Below, in pieces: positions 37,651 through 51,100 of a DNA stretch of 64,000 bases (positions are counted from its first letter, which is position 1; the number at the start of each line of letters is the position of its first letter). Under the pieces are notes generated by a model, which did not search any database, was not told the DNA's origin, and was given only the letters and a program-made list of their open reading frames with translations. The DNA lies in contig CAIIXF020000010.1 of NCBI GenBank assembly GCA_903813345.2, positions 7,429,169-7,493,168 on the forward strand, in the 5' to 3' direction. The position numbers were made by a program, and so were the translations under genes. This stretch comes from Owenia fusiformis. Its lineage: Eukaryota; Annelida; Polychaeta; Sabellida; Oweniidae.

Positions 37651-37968
37651 GAATGCAAAGGGTACACAACCTGCCACTCAGGGTATCCAGGGAGTTATAT
37701 TTAAAGGTTTTCCCTCATATAAATATAAATCTTTAGTCTTTACCCTAAGTTGCATTTATTTGACTGCTTCATAGGGAGACCTTGTTCTAGTTTAGGACTA
37801 GACTGTACCCATATCAGGGTATTCAATTTAAGACAATAAGAATAAGTTATTAGACACATATATCTTTCTTTCTCTTGTGTTATCTAACCAAGTTTACAAT
37901 TAACATGATTCTCTCAGGAGATGATATTATTATCGCTATTATCTATATCACACCAATTCACAGTACTC

Positions 37969-39100
37969 TATGAGTCATATTATATTATATTTATCATTTG
38001 CACTTCACAGCTCATCAAAACAATTTCATGATGATTACTTATATTCGACAATTTGTCATCTAAATGAGTCTGATTTTTTTGTTTTTTCTATACAATTTAG
38101 AATATCGGCTACATGCCTGGTTACTTTATTATTCCTTGTTGTTTTTACTATTTTTCACTCATTCCATTTTCAAAGTATTATAAGCAAAATACTGTTGTCA
38201 AGGGGTTATCCCAAGTATTGCAATAAAGCACTTTCCCAACAACCTATTTTCACTGACATTATCTTAGCTATAAATGTAGTTCATCAAAAGTATAATAAAT
38301 ACTCGATAGAGAATATTAACAGAACTGGAAAAAAGTGTTCACATTTTGAGGTATTTACTATATCAAAGGGTCATCCATAAAATAATTAGACTGAAAAGTT
38401 TTCACATTTAGAGGCATTTTACTGTATCAAAGGGTCAACGATAAAATAATAATTAGACTGAAAAGTTTTCACATTTAGAGGTATTTACTGTGTCAAAGGG
38501 TCAACGATAAAATAATAATTAGACTGAAAAGTTTTCACATTTAGAGGTATTTACTGTGTCAAAGGGTCAACGATAAAATAATAATTAGACTGAAAAGTTT
38601 TCACATTTAGAGGTATTTACAATTGTCAAAGGGTCATCCATAAAATAATGGAATTGAAAAGTGTTCATATTAAGTGTGTTAATGGTGTCAATAAAATAAT
38701 TAGACTGAAAAGTTTTCACATCTAGAGGTATTTACAATTGTCAAAGGGTCATCCATAAAATAATGGAATTGAAAAGTGTTCATATTAAGTGTGTTAATGG
38801 TGTCAATAAAATAATTAGACTGAAAAGTTTTCACATTTAGAGGTATTTACAATTGTCAAAGGGTCATCCATAAAATAATGGAATTGAAAAGTGTTCATAT
38901 TAAGTGTGTTAATGGTGTCAATAAAATAATTAGACTGAAAAGTTTTCACATTTAGAGGTATTCCCTTACAAAAACATTACAACATAAACAGGCTCTACTG
39001 AATTCTGAACTAATATTTGATTATTTTATACAGTCTATAATCATTATGTATGAGTCATATTATATTATATTTATCATTTGCACTTCACAGCTAATCAAAA
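37969..39100. repeat. 52-bp direct repeats flanking a satellite block
   Basis: 37969-38020 and 39049-39100 are direct copies differing at one position (CACTTCACAGCT(C/A)ATCAAAA), exactly 1080 bp apart. They enclose the satellite at 38326-38965 and a 136-residue frame that is probably chance. Confidence 0.8.
38326..38965 (+). repeat. Satellite with 66-bp monomers and a 117-bp higher-order unit
   Basis: About eight copies of a 60-67-bp monomer (AGACTGAAAAGTTTTCACAT, TTAGAGGTATTTAC, GTCAAAGGGTCA..ATAAAATAATA). In the right part the monomer alternates with a shorter variant (GGAATTGAAAAGTGTTCATA) to form a ~117-bp unit repeated three times. The inverse of the monomer (ACCTCTAAATGTGAAAACTT) resembles the interior of the CAGTAAAACCTGT elements (ACCTCTCAATGTGAACACTT at about 42931). 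Confidence 0.85.
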
Positions 39101-41836
39101 AGATTATGTATGTATAGTTTTTATACTACAAATCACAAGGAGCAATATTCAGTAAACAAAAAATTACTAATCTCACAAGGGTGTAATGAGAGCTCTACTT
39201 ATTATATATCAAACACAATTTGAAAGTGTTTATAAAGATGCCATCATGAAGTCATTAAAGCCAACAAGAAATTGGAGATAGATATCCCAAAGTATTGGTA
39301 ATGGTAACTGGTCATGGGTCTCATATCACACAAAACCAGTCTTCACAAATGAGCTCCCCATAATAGACTATTTGTCTTGGATAATGACCCATCAACCAAT
39401 CTTTAAGGATTTCCAGATTTCTGAAATTGAAACATACAATGGCCTAGTTTGTCTTGCATAAAAATGTAGCTAATTGATTCCCAGAGATTTTCATTGCAAG
39501 TTTGACAGCTTCTACTCTTTGACAGCTTCTACTCACTCTGGAAGAGAGCATAAAAAGAGGGACTCAGTTAAATGAAATTGAAATTCCAAATTGTAAATAT
39601 ACATGTACTATCACAAATGGGCTATTTTTCTTAAATCAAGTCATTACCCATTTACCGATTCTTATTATCATGAATATATCAAAGTTCTAAATTCAAAAAC
39701 ACTATTGATGACTCTTTCTTATATAATACCCCTTGCTGAGTTATTCTCATTTGTAGAACCTCAAGTTAGCTAAAAGAGACAATGTGCATTGTTCTTTTCA
39801 CATAAAATTGTATAAAATGATTACCCTGAATTCTCCATGTGTTAACTATATCCCCCTCTGACTATTCGAGATGATTTTACAATAATGAAGCGATCTCAAA
39901 TGCACTTTTATGACCTTGAAGTTAGTTTTAATATGAAATGTGAGCAGAAATGTAGTATCTTAATTTTCTTAATTTTGTAGTATCCTACTTTTCTGATAAT
40001 GATGATCAAATGAAATTCCAGAGTTTTCATGAACTCAACCTCTTGTCAAGGGTAAAGCTGCTGAGTTACACTGGACATACTTCACTATCATGATAAACCA
40101 TGACATCTCATTTCTTCTCAGTCCTGGGGTGTTTCAGGTAAAATAGAAAAATGTTATGAGTATCAGAATGAACGTCACAGATATTAACATTTTCAAGACA
40201 AAAGATATACTAATTCACATCTAATACTTTACATTGATACTAACTTGAAAGCTTTGAAATCTAAGATGATTATCAGATTATTGAATAATACACAATTACG
40301 AAAATATTGAATTCTGTTTCATGTAATGAAGATAACACATAAACACCCTTGACTATCAACACAAATGATTATTTCACAAAGAAAACTACTTTATTGACCA
40401 TGAAGCTTGGACATATGCATATTTGTACAGAACAGTTTTCTATCAATAGAAAAGAAATTTGATATATTAAGAGAATTCTGATATTCAATCTCTTGTCTTG
40501 ATTCAGTGGCTTCATGTAGTAATGTAATGTTTCTTTTTAATCCAAGATGCACTTTAAGCATATAACAAGAAATGGTATGAATGGTGTCTTTATGAGATAT
40601 GGTATGTTTATTAGATATGGTATGTTTATTACATATGTTTATAGAGAAGTAAAACATGATCTTTTCAAATTGTTGTGGTCTGCTATTAGTGAACAAAAGA
40701 CATTGTTTAACAATATGGCGTCATATAGATTGTCTCCTTTGGCCTCATATATTGTCTCATGTCTACTGTCTAGATACTATAAAGTCTAGATACAATAAAG
40801 TATATGATTAGAAACATATCTGGAGTTTCTTGCATAATGCCATAAAACAAGAGGAAATACAAGGAATATAAAGAAGAGAACCTGTGTATCTGAACAGTGA
40901 ACATCTCTCTAAACTGAATACCTTGAAATGTGAACACTTTTTCCGTAATACTTTAGATGTATCATTGACTCCCATTCCTATATATCAATCTTTTATTTAT
41001 CAACATTGTTTCAATTGCCAATGATGTTGTCTTGTCAACAATGGCAATTTGTACATATTTAACCTATTGATTTATAGAAATAAATGTGAAGTATATATTA
41101 AAAAAACTCCTATGTATGTTAGGAACTCTTCGCAAGATGAGCAAACCCCAGGAATATTCCTTCCAGATGGCTTAACCTATAACTTCTTTGGAGGAGGAAA
41201 TGAACCATCTATCAGTAATCCAAACACTAATGTTTATTTACACAAACATACATGCCCATCAATAATGACCCAATAAGAGGGAAATCAATTCTCGACATAA
41301 ATGATGAGACTAGAATCTAAAATTGTCCCCTAATGAATCACATACTTTTCCTTCTACAAGTATAAAAGACATAGTTACTAGAATGAAGGTTTTACTGCAT
41401 CAATAAGGATGCCTCTATAGATTATACGATCCGTTATTACATTATTAGATCTGATCAGGTTTTATTAATGATTTAGTAATGTGTGTAATGTTACAACCCA
41501 TCAGACAAAAACAGCCACTTAGGAATTACACAAACGGATTAGTTACAATTGTCTTCAAGATAGGAAACAAAAATTGTAGTTTTAATAAGATAACATAATC
41601 GGAAAGACCCTATACACAGGGGTTTCACTAAGTTTCTGAAAAAAGGCTAGACTAATAAAAAACAATGTTCAGAAATTACTCAAAATAATATAATATGAAA
41701 AATATGTAACGTAAACTCAGCAAATTATTCAACTCTTTAACTGATCAATCAGAACTGAGTACTAATTATCAACCTTTGACCCTTTTAGATCAACAGATTT
41801 GCTTTTTTTAATCAAACTTCAAATCCAAAACCTTAA

Positions 41837-42437
41837 AGGAATATTCCTTGCCAAACCATCTCTCTCCTCATATGGTAGCTATAACCATATATATGCTTGC
41901 AATGTGTAGCAAAACACGCAAAAATGTTTTGATATGGTCAAATTTTATCACTTAGAAATGTGATGCTCAATTCCAGTAAGCTGCCATCTTTTAAAATTTC
42001 ACACAGGAAGTGATGTCATCGACTCTCAACTTTGCATATAGCATTAGGTGAGGAGCTATTAAGAATTACAAAACCAGCTAAATATTCTTTTTAACTTTGT
42101 ATCTTATTTAATCCTTCTGAAAATCTCTTCTTTTATTTTAATTCGACAAGCCCTGAAAATATTTTTGCATAGAAAGTAATGATCACCTGTCTAGAAGTGA
42201 TTTTGTGCTACTTTCCTATACTGTTATGGGCAAGGTTATAGAAGTTGAGAGTTGATGACATCACTTCCTGCAAGAAATCTTAAAAGATGGCAGCTCACTG
42301 GAAATAAGCACTCGATTTTTAAATGATCAATATTGACCACATTAAAACATTTTCCCATGTTTTGCTAAATATGGAAACTATATATATGATTATAGCTACC
42401 ATATCAAGAGAGAAAGGGTCTGGCAAGGAATATTCCT
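41837..42437. mobile_element. TTAA-flanked foldback MITE (601 bp)
   Basis: Ends AGGAATATTCCTTGCCA are inverted and flanked by TTAA at 41833-41836 and 42438-42441. Imperfect inverted similarity continues for about 200 bp per arm (GGTAGCTATAACCATATATAT, AAAAGATGGCAGCT, GATGACATCACTTCCTG). TTAA is the piggyBac target, but the ends are not the usual CCC/CCT, so the superfamily is uncertain. Confidence 0.75.
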
Positions 42438-42897
42438 TTAACGATTCATATTTGACCTACGGATCAATATATGCCAACTAAAAAGCTAAACACTAAGTTA
42501 GTTCGCAATTTAATGATTTGACCTTTGGCCTTTTGTTTGACCTTGACCTATGAAACAGTATCAATACACATAAATTGCATATACATGTAATAATATAAGT
42601 AATGTTCATTTAAAGCATGAGAAAATCAATAGTTCTCAAGATGAACCATCTGTTAAACTTCTGAAAGCAATAATGTTTTAATATCAACATACTCAACATT
42701 CAAATGAGCAAATCCTTTATCTCAAACAAATAACAAGCTGTATTCTAATTGGTACTTAAATCGCCTATCTAAAATACAATGAATAAAATAGGTATGTCTC
42801 AACATCTGTGGAGCAAAACTTGCATTTTAATAAACTAAGAAGACTAGAGCCCGATTAATTGAATGACCTGATAAAAACCTCCCCTTTCCAATAGAAT

Positions 42898-43071
42898 GAA
42901 ACCTGTATATCCATACACCTCTCTAATCTGAACACCTCTCAATGTGAACACTTTTTCTCTGTCCCAAAATTAGTTTTTCTCATGGACATGTTTATAAAAC
43001 CTTGAAATATGAAAACTTGGAACACTTTTGGTGTGTACCAAGAGTGTTTGGATTAGACAGGCTTTACTATA
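42898..43071. mobile_element. Decayed CAGTAAAACCTGT-family copy
   Basis: The left end GAAACCTGTATATCC and right end ATTAGACAGGCTTTACTAT are degraded inverted ends. The interior has ACCTCTCTAATCTGAACACC and ACCTCTCAATGTGAACAC. The 97-residue frame at 43002-43295 runs out of it and is not called. A partial relative lies at 40878-40960. Confidence 0.55.
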
Positions 43072-44423
43072 GGTTTGTTTTGCTTTGTATGATATACTAT
43101 GACTCTCAGGGGATTAACCATCAAGAAATGCAGAAAATGAAGATAAAAGTTACTAACATTATTGAAGAAAAAATCTTGGGTGTTTCACTTATATACGGAT
43201 GCTTGAATTCCAATGGATGTTGTTGTTACAGTGCTACATACAAACTGGGAAGACTGCTCAAATTTGAGCTTATTTGGAATGCAGCTCAGCTATAAGATTG
43301 ACAAAATCTAGATGTTTTTCTGGCTTGTATGCAGGACTGAGGAAAAGCTCATGATCTCCCATCATGGTATCAAACCATTCTGATACTCATAGCATCTTTC
43401 TGTTTCACCTGAAACATGCTCTGATATTATGAGGCATATTCTGTGATCTGAGCACATTAGATGGGAAGAGTTATAACTGCCAATAAGTGTGATTGTTATC
43501 GTGTAATCATCTTCCTTAATGTCAATACATTACATAATAGGCATTGTATTTAACAGCAGATATTACAACAGGCACAGTTACACAAGTTTTATGACCCCAA
43601 TTAGATGAAATATGAGCTGGGATGAAAGATCTCAAAAATCCTCAATTTTGGGCTCTCCTAGATCGCCAAATCAAGCTCATTATATCATGGCATCTCAGGG
43701 CTGAGAAGATTTGAGATGTCATGGTATATCATGATGGTATCAAACCATTAATCCTTGGTTTTTCAGAGAGGTACATTGCTTTTCATGCTATTTTTCCATT
43801 AAGATTCACTGTACCAAACTCTCATCCTTCAGTATATAAGGTTATAAAATATTAATAACAAAATGAATTGTTCGTAGTGAATAATGACTAGCTACCCATA
43901 TACTTCTTTAGAATCCGTAATAATACTGACATGAATGAAGATGCTACTGTAGCACAACTGCACAAGAAAAACAACCAAAGCAAGAGAAAGCAGAACACTT
44001 AGAACAACATCAAAAGAAATCATTTCAAATCAAGCAAATATTAAGAAATGACTATCTCGGCGAAACAGACAAATGAGATGGAAGAATTATCAATTATTTT
44101 TCAGAAACAATTCTATTGATGCTTATTACTTAGGTATTTAAGCTGAATTACAGAAATAAAATCTGAGGTTGCATTTCACGACTTAATTACTTGCGTTTTC
44201 TTTGCCATTGGTAGACTTAAAGGAACAATTCCATCCATGCTACTGCATTAATAAATTCCATTTGACATGTATAAGTCTATCATATCAGTAAAACTAATCC
44301 AAATGGAAAATAATTCCACAAAGCACATGTTGCTGAATAAAATATTTTCATTTTGGATTACAAAAATCACAGCTGAGTGTCTTTCTTTTTTTATAGCTTC
44401 ATTATTTCCATTTTCAAACTCAC

Positions 44424-44547
44424 CTTCGATATTCGCATTTCGTAGAAGTTTAATCAAATCATTATGGGAGATTTTCGCGAGTTTATCCTCAATTTCTTTA
44501 GTTGAAATTTCTGTTGTTTCTGGATCAGATGTGTTTTTAGAGTCCAT
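44424..44547 (-). CDS. Possible first coding exon of an unidentified gene
   Basis: An ATG in a good context (AAGATGG) opens 41 codons plus one base, then a consensus donor GTGAGTTT. The peptide is hydrophilic (MDSKNTSDPETTEISTKEIE, then KLAKISHNDLIKLLRNANIE) and looks like a soluble, helix-forming N-terminus with faint resemblance to golgin-type starts. No family is claimed. It ends in phase 1, which would fit the linker exon at 32276-32302, but it has no signal sequence and so does not suit an Ig receptor. No other partner exon was found between 32 and 44 kb. Confidence 0.35.
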
Positions 44548-47500
44548 CTTAATGTCGTCTTCAAATTGCTTCTACTAAAGGCGTGATTTCCAGTCCTCTC
44601 CTGAACAGTTTTCCAATCAGGGTTAATTTAAGTTCCGACAAAGGGCAGATGTGCATTCATCATCAAACCAAATGAACGGATGAAAATAAACTGAAGCAAT
44701 TTACGTGAATCGTTTCATTAAAAACCTGACACTTATTAAAACAACGTGTAGAATTACGGAGTTTTAATCAATTTTCTTTTAATATTGATAAGTTATAGGT
44801 TTTTCCTAGGTTTAATCTCTATGTAAACATGCAAATGGGACTGAGAAAAGATTGCATCGATGTTTTAATTAAACATGTACACAATAGGATGAGTGTCACT
44901 ATTTGCATGCCGCGGAGATAATCCTATCTTCTTAGTATAAAAGTAAGATCTATAGATTCTACTGGACAAATTATGCTAGAAACATAAAAGTATGTTGTAA
45001 ACTATTTAACAACTGATGTTTTGGAAATTGTCACCAAAAATTTAGGTGTAAGATGAAATTTCAGAAAGGATCTAAGTTCCAAGGATGCCTGATGTTCAAA
45101 CACTAAGATATTGACCCCAGCATTCGATTTCAATTTATTTTTTATTGTGCAAATATCTCCATTTGTCTTTGATAAATGAGATATAGCCCTTACAAAATGT
45201 ATCACATTCTCTCTTGGGATTCTTACACTCTTGTGATTAAACCTAATTGGTCAAAAAAGATTAATTGAGGAGACCATTACATGATTAACTTCATGCAAGA
45301 AAAGTGAAGGAAATAACAATTCGGTGTAATACTTAAACACTTTTTATCTACTCCAGGGGTATGAAAAAAATTAATTCAGAGATTATGCTCATTGTATTAT
45401 ACATTCTAATAGAGGTTTAGTCCCCTTCTCTTACAAAATCAAAAGAAAACTTTATATTCAATTCATCATTTTTTCTATTTTTCAAGAAATGGTCTTCATG
45501 CATCCCTCCTAATTTATCTGATATTATACTATGGCACTGAACATCTTAAGATGCTCTAGAACAATAAGCATGAATGAGAAAGATTAAAAGAGATTTATGA
45601 ATGTAAATATTTGAAATGAACTTTCTATTAATTATTTTGCCTTAATAAATATTGCCATTTCCCAGGGACATCCGGGTTAGTATTATAATGAGCACTTTAT
45701 AAGATATAAACACAAGGAATTATTACATAATTAAGTATTTAAGACAGTGCCATTCATTATCTATTGTTCACGTAATTGAACATTATATTTTATTATTATT
45801 TTATATAGGGTAATCTAGCACTTTCTTTTAGTTTAATTCAGATCCTACAAAGAAATTTCCTTAATTTTTACTACAGAAATTTGTGTATTCTTTCATTCAT
45901 GCTGATTCCACTGAATTTCTCTCAAAATCTAATTTTCTAATTCTCTAATTTTTCACAATTGTTGTTACTGAAGGATGGGACAATGAATACTGTTTCATTA
46001 TACATTAAATCATTATCTGGGTTGTTTGGGTTTTGTTTCTGTACTTAAATGGATCTATTTCATGTTGTTCCTTTCTCCATTTTATTGCTTACACTTACAT
46101 ATTTAGTTTGATTGAAGGATATGATTTTCTAGAATTTCTGTATAATTCTGAGTATTCATTTATTGTCAAATCATTTCTTCCTGATTCTACTCCTTTTCAT
46201 TCTTCTTTCTTATTCTCTTGAAAATGCCCCATTTATATTTAGACAGAATTATCCAATCGACACATGGAACAGATGCCATGCCTCTGAATAATATCGTAAG
46301 AATTCTAAATATGAGTCAATAAATAATTATAGATCGATGTCCAATAATCATACCTCTCCTAAACTCTTTATTGTAACTGTGGCATAACTGAAGAATGTTT
46401 GTAAATCAAAATCAATGCCTGGGACTGCTATTACCCTTTGCCATAGTTCACATTCTATACTCTACTTAAAGATTTATATTCTATATTGTAATTATAGTAC
46501 AAGTTATATAAATATAAAGTCATTTTTCATTGGAATATGAAATTAGAAAATTATGATACTGTATCTTCTACATGTAAGTAGCTAAGATTAATTTCATCCC
46601 ATTATGATTCTAATTTATCAAAGCCCTTCTTTAACTAGTACTCATAAGAAACCCTCTCCCAGAAATAGCAGAGGCTTCTAAAAAGTCACCATGTCTGTAT
46701 GTCTATGTGAGCAGCTATTTCATTTGATATCTCATTGGTATCAAAACTGAAAAATCTGTCATAGTTGTATGAGGGTTATATATATATGGCTAGCAGGATG
46801 GAATCCAGGGTAGATTACCTCTTTGAAACATAGTTTCAAAATCGGGCAATAGATGGTCAATAACACATGATGTCTATAGGCGTGTAATGCTTCTAATGTT
46901 CAGCTAATATTTGGATAAGTAAAGTTGCCATTTAGTTTAGAGTACTCGATATAATATGACATATTTGTAGAAACAAATTGAGATAATGGAACAATTGTCA
47001 CTCTGTCATAATTATACTGAAAGGATATTGTTTAACTAAAGAGCTGTCTGTCCTTTCTTTTCACAAATAACTTAAAATGAAAAATATCCAAATCCCAATT
47101 GTTCTATAAAATGTTCACAAATCGATGAATATAAGTTCAATTAATAATTTCTTTTTTTCTTTTTCAAATTTTCATTTGAACTTCAAGAGATAAAAATAAC
47201 ATTCTCTAAGGGAAACAGTTTAGTGCTATTAACTACAAACGGAATAATAAATACAGGTAAAGTACAGGTAAACACTATATACAAAAGGGTATCATGTTGT
47301 GTAAAGCTTACATCAATATCAATATTTTATATATACAGTACGATATATACATATTTTTCATTCTCTATAATATAAAAAATAAGGCGCAAAGCATATAAAA
47401 ATAGCATGTTCTGACTACTCAAAAAATGAATAAGAATCTCAAACTGCATAAATTCTGTGAGGACTTATGAAATCGATAATCCAAAAACCGATTGGCCCAG

Positions 47501-48069
47501 ATCATTAATAACATATGGCATTTTATTGTGAAACTTGTGTAATGTATTGGAAATTGGAGATGCGATATAATACATCTACGCCTCTCAATACACAAACATG
47601 AGGTACTCAAAAGCTGATTGGTTACTAGAAAGCATACATTGATATGGATCATGTGAATATCATTTAAGAATGAACTTGAAGTTGAATAATTTTCAATTTT
47701 TTTTATATTAAAAAAAGGTTTAACTACTTAATTTGTAATGTTTAACTTCAAAATGCAGCTTATTATCTGATTGTTTCAAAGTTTATTTCAGTTTGAGTTC
47801 AAAAAGGTCATGATCAAGGAAATAGTTCTAACAATGGGGAGATAGCAAAGACTACATTCAATACTATTGTTTTCACAGGATAGTAGTATATATTGCAGAG
47901 GATTAACCTCTTACTAAAAATCCTGTTATATTATGTGAAGTCATTATTTCAATTATTTGACACAATCAAATACAATATTAAGATTCTATGAAAATTCCTA
48001 GCAAACAATTTCTCAGCGTGAACCCTTTAGAGATAACTTAAAAATAATAGAACTTGTTCGATTGAGAAT

Positions 48070-48153
48070 TTACACATAGCTAGGCAACTAAGGCAAGGTG
48101 TGTCCTATTCCAGCCAATCTGAACACAGTATTTCATATAACTGCACTGCATCT
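48070..48153 (+). repeat. Dispersed repeat family B, copy 2
   Basis: Same-strand copy of 813-897, sharing TTACACATAGCT, GTGTGTC and ATTCCAGCCAATCTGAACAC. Confidence 0.6.
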
Positions 48154-51100
48154 AACAGACATCCCACCAAAGGTCATTCATTGAATGGTTGTCAAGTTAA
48201 CTTGTTTGAAAAATTAACAATAATAAAAAGCAATGAGATTAATCATGAATAATATTTTTTTTTCTTCAAAATGGAACTTTAAATCTAAATTAATAATGAA
48301 ATAAATATTTTGCAACTACTTGACATAACTAAAATATGATTTTAAAAGAAAAATTGAACTTGTTCAACTTTCAGAACTTACATTTGAAAGTGGCACATAT
48401 GGGTGGCAATTTGTGCCACCTGTAATACGAAATATGTTTGTTATTTTTCTTAATACAGAAATGTCTATTCCATGATTGTTTTTGCAGGTGGTCCCTTGTT
48501 TTTTTACATGTTATTATGGAATGGAGGAAGATCTAAAAATAGTACATGTAAAATTTGTTATAGTTTCTATTCGAAAAAAAGCTGATCTCATAATCCTGAA
48601 AAAAATATTTTTAGAAAATGTATTTTATTTCAGATATGGAATTTTCTACATTGATCTTGAATAGAGTACTGTGCTTATTGTATTAAACTTTCTAAACATT
48701 ACGCTACTTTATCAATAATCATTTATCGTAATTATATATAAATATCAATATACTGTTGTGGCTAAAGTGGGAAATTCTCGAAAAACTACAAAGGGAACTA
48801 GAGTGTACTTTAATACAATTATCAACCTAGAATTTTCTATTGATTTTGACTTAAAACACACTTCCGTGCAGGAACACTGTTTTTACTACCTAATGGCTGT
48901 GACAGCACATATATAAGAGATATTTACCCTTGACAAACATCCTAGCTCTTCAAAATTCAAGAACAACATTAATTGACATGATTAAAATATGTTGATATTT
49001 GTCAATATAGCTACCAAGGTAACCCGCTTCTAGGGTCATTACATAGAGTAATTCAATTAATGCATTCACATAGTGATAAACACGAATCTCAGAGGTTTAA
49101 TCAGCAGCAAGCAATAGGCAATTTTCTCTGGTATTCTTGCCTGTTCCACTTTGAGGGATTTTCCTAACTTATTCCATGTTAAATTTACACCAGTTTGATA
49201 ATATTGGTAACTTTCTATCGTCTGTTGTTTTTATTCATTTGCCTATTGTAAGAAATTGTAATTAAACCCTTGTATCTGATACTTAACAAATTGCAAGAGC
49301 CTCAACACTTCTCTTTTATCTCATTAAATGATAATCAATGTAACGTTGTAATCAACACAATGTGTGTTGCGACAATTGATCTTTTGGGGGTATGCTATTA
49401 ATGGTCAATAGATGCAATAGAGAAGCACAAATATAAATAATTCTGTATTGAATAACCACATGATTGTAATATAGAACTATTCGAGTTCAATACCACATAG
49501 CTGTGAAAACAACAATTCTTAAATTAAGTTAGGACTGGTTAACTACCATATTTTAATTATTCATATGTTATTATGAGTTTTGCTTCATGTACAATACCTA
49601 ATAGTCAGGAAAGTGTAGTAAATTACAACACTATCCTACACTATATAGGGTACCAATGACCAGAAATGTATGTGTATTCATATCAGGAACTCCCCTTGTG
49701 GACCACATGGTAAAAATTTTAAACAAGATTTATCGGGACGCCCACCTACCCGACCGCCCACTTACCCACAAAGCTGCCCACCTGGCAAACTGATCACAAT
49801 ATAGCTCCCAATGGTGCGATAAAAATTCATCATTGTGAATTTCTGGATATTTTAATTGAGGAACTAAATAAATATTCATCCATAAATAGGCTATAACATG
49901 CTTTCTATCTATCTTTGTTTACCAAACTAATGGAGGGGGTACAAATACTAGATCAGCCGCAATTTACTTTTTATTACGGCATATGGCGTAAAAGCTGTGT
50001 AAGATGTTCAACAACTTATCACTCAGTTACTGTTGTTTTTCGCAAGCTGGTGTTTTGTAAACATTAAACATAAGTTGTTAAACAACACATTGTAACTCTT
50101 CACAAAATACTCAATTTCATCTCATTCTAAAATAAGAATTAATTCTTTGATATATCCTAGTCAGGCCATGGGGGTAGGGTTCACATTTGACAACTTTGGC
50201 CCGAAATCACTTGAAAAGTGCTCAAATCTGCAATTGGTGAAAAACTGCATGACTTAAAAATAATGGACCTGCTAGTCTATGAGCATCAAAATTGTAAAAT
50301 TATCTGTTCTAGTTAGAGTACAGGATGGCTATCTTATCTATCAGGGTATCACATTGGGATATATTCTAAGCACTATAATCGGAAAGAGGAGAATCACAAA
50401 ATGATGATTTACAAAATAAATAACCATCTGGATACCAAATAGACTCACTAGAAACACTCAGATTGCATCAATATTAAACCAATTTCCTGGACCCCTACGA
50501 CCCCCCCCCCCCCTCTCCCAGTTGTTTTTGAATGGAAATATTGAAAATGGACTTTCATTTACAATTGTGGTAAGATTCCACATATACTCATAAGGCTTAA
50601 ATTATATACTGGTATACGTGAGTAGTACTATATATTGGAACAGCCACACCCTCTCTGAGTAAATCAGTATTGACATTATATGATTTTAAAAGAATATAAA
50701 ACCAACACAGATACTGTTGTTAAGATATGACAATTATAAATTACACTTCCAATTAATTAACTAAGCAGGTGTTATGATAAAGCATCAAAGGAAGATACTA
50801 CTTTGAAAATAATTAACACTTTAACATTGCGTGAGGATGAACTCATCCGGATTAGGGAATAATAGACACCTCATTGGAGTGATCAATGGTAGGATTGAAA
50901 ATGCTCCAAATCATGCAATTGGAATTGTTATTAATTGCTTCGTTCTTTATATATTCATTAATTGTTCTTCCTTTGTCATTCGGTTAAATATATATAAGTT
51001 ACTGAATATTTATAAGTAGTGGGATCTTCTCTGAATCAATTTCCTAGGGCCTGGACTGGACACCACTTCCCCATTTTGGCCAATCAGAAGACCCTTAAGG

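Larger units (their letters stand above)
40085..43420. repeat. Scattered inverted copies of an unclassified repeat
   Basis: 40127-40170 is the inverse of 43375-43415 (CATTCTGATACTCATA..CACCTGAAAC). 40085-40130 is the inverse of about 43697-43740 (GACTGAGAAGA..TGAGATGTCATGGT). Two or three fragments of one repeat family are spread over about 3.6 kb; only the terminal blocks are repeats. Confidence 0.45.
32303..44423. other. Non-coding stretch: upstream intron or intergenic DNA with repeats
   Basis: About 12 kb with no exon I can support. It holds the TA-flanked element at 33484-33805, a family-A fragment near 34262, an inverted pair at 36718-36749/37623-37650, the satellite region 37969-39100, the TTAA foldback 41837-42437 and other inverted repeat pieces (40085-40170, 43340-43420, 43697-43745). 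The 136-residue frame at 37970-38380 overlaps repeats and is not called. Confidence 0.5.

Noticed and set aside
37970-38380. 136-residue plus-strand frame, the longest non-assigned frame
   Set aside because: It begins within a 52-bp direct repeat and ends in the satellite, has no recognisable domain, and its composition fits A+T-rich chance reading.
49735-49795. CCCACCTACCC / CCGCCCAC repeat stretch
   Set aside because: Short low-complexity repeat; no further structure seen.
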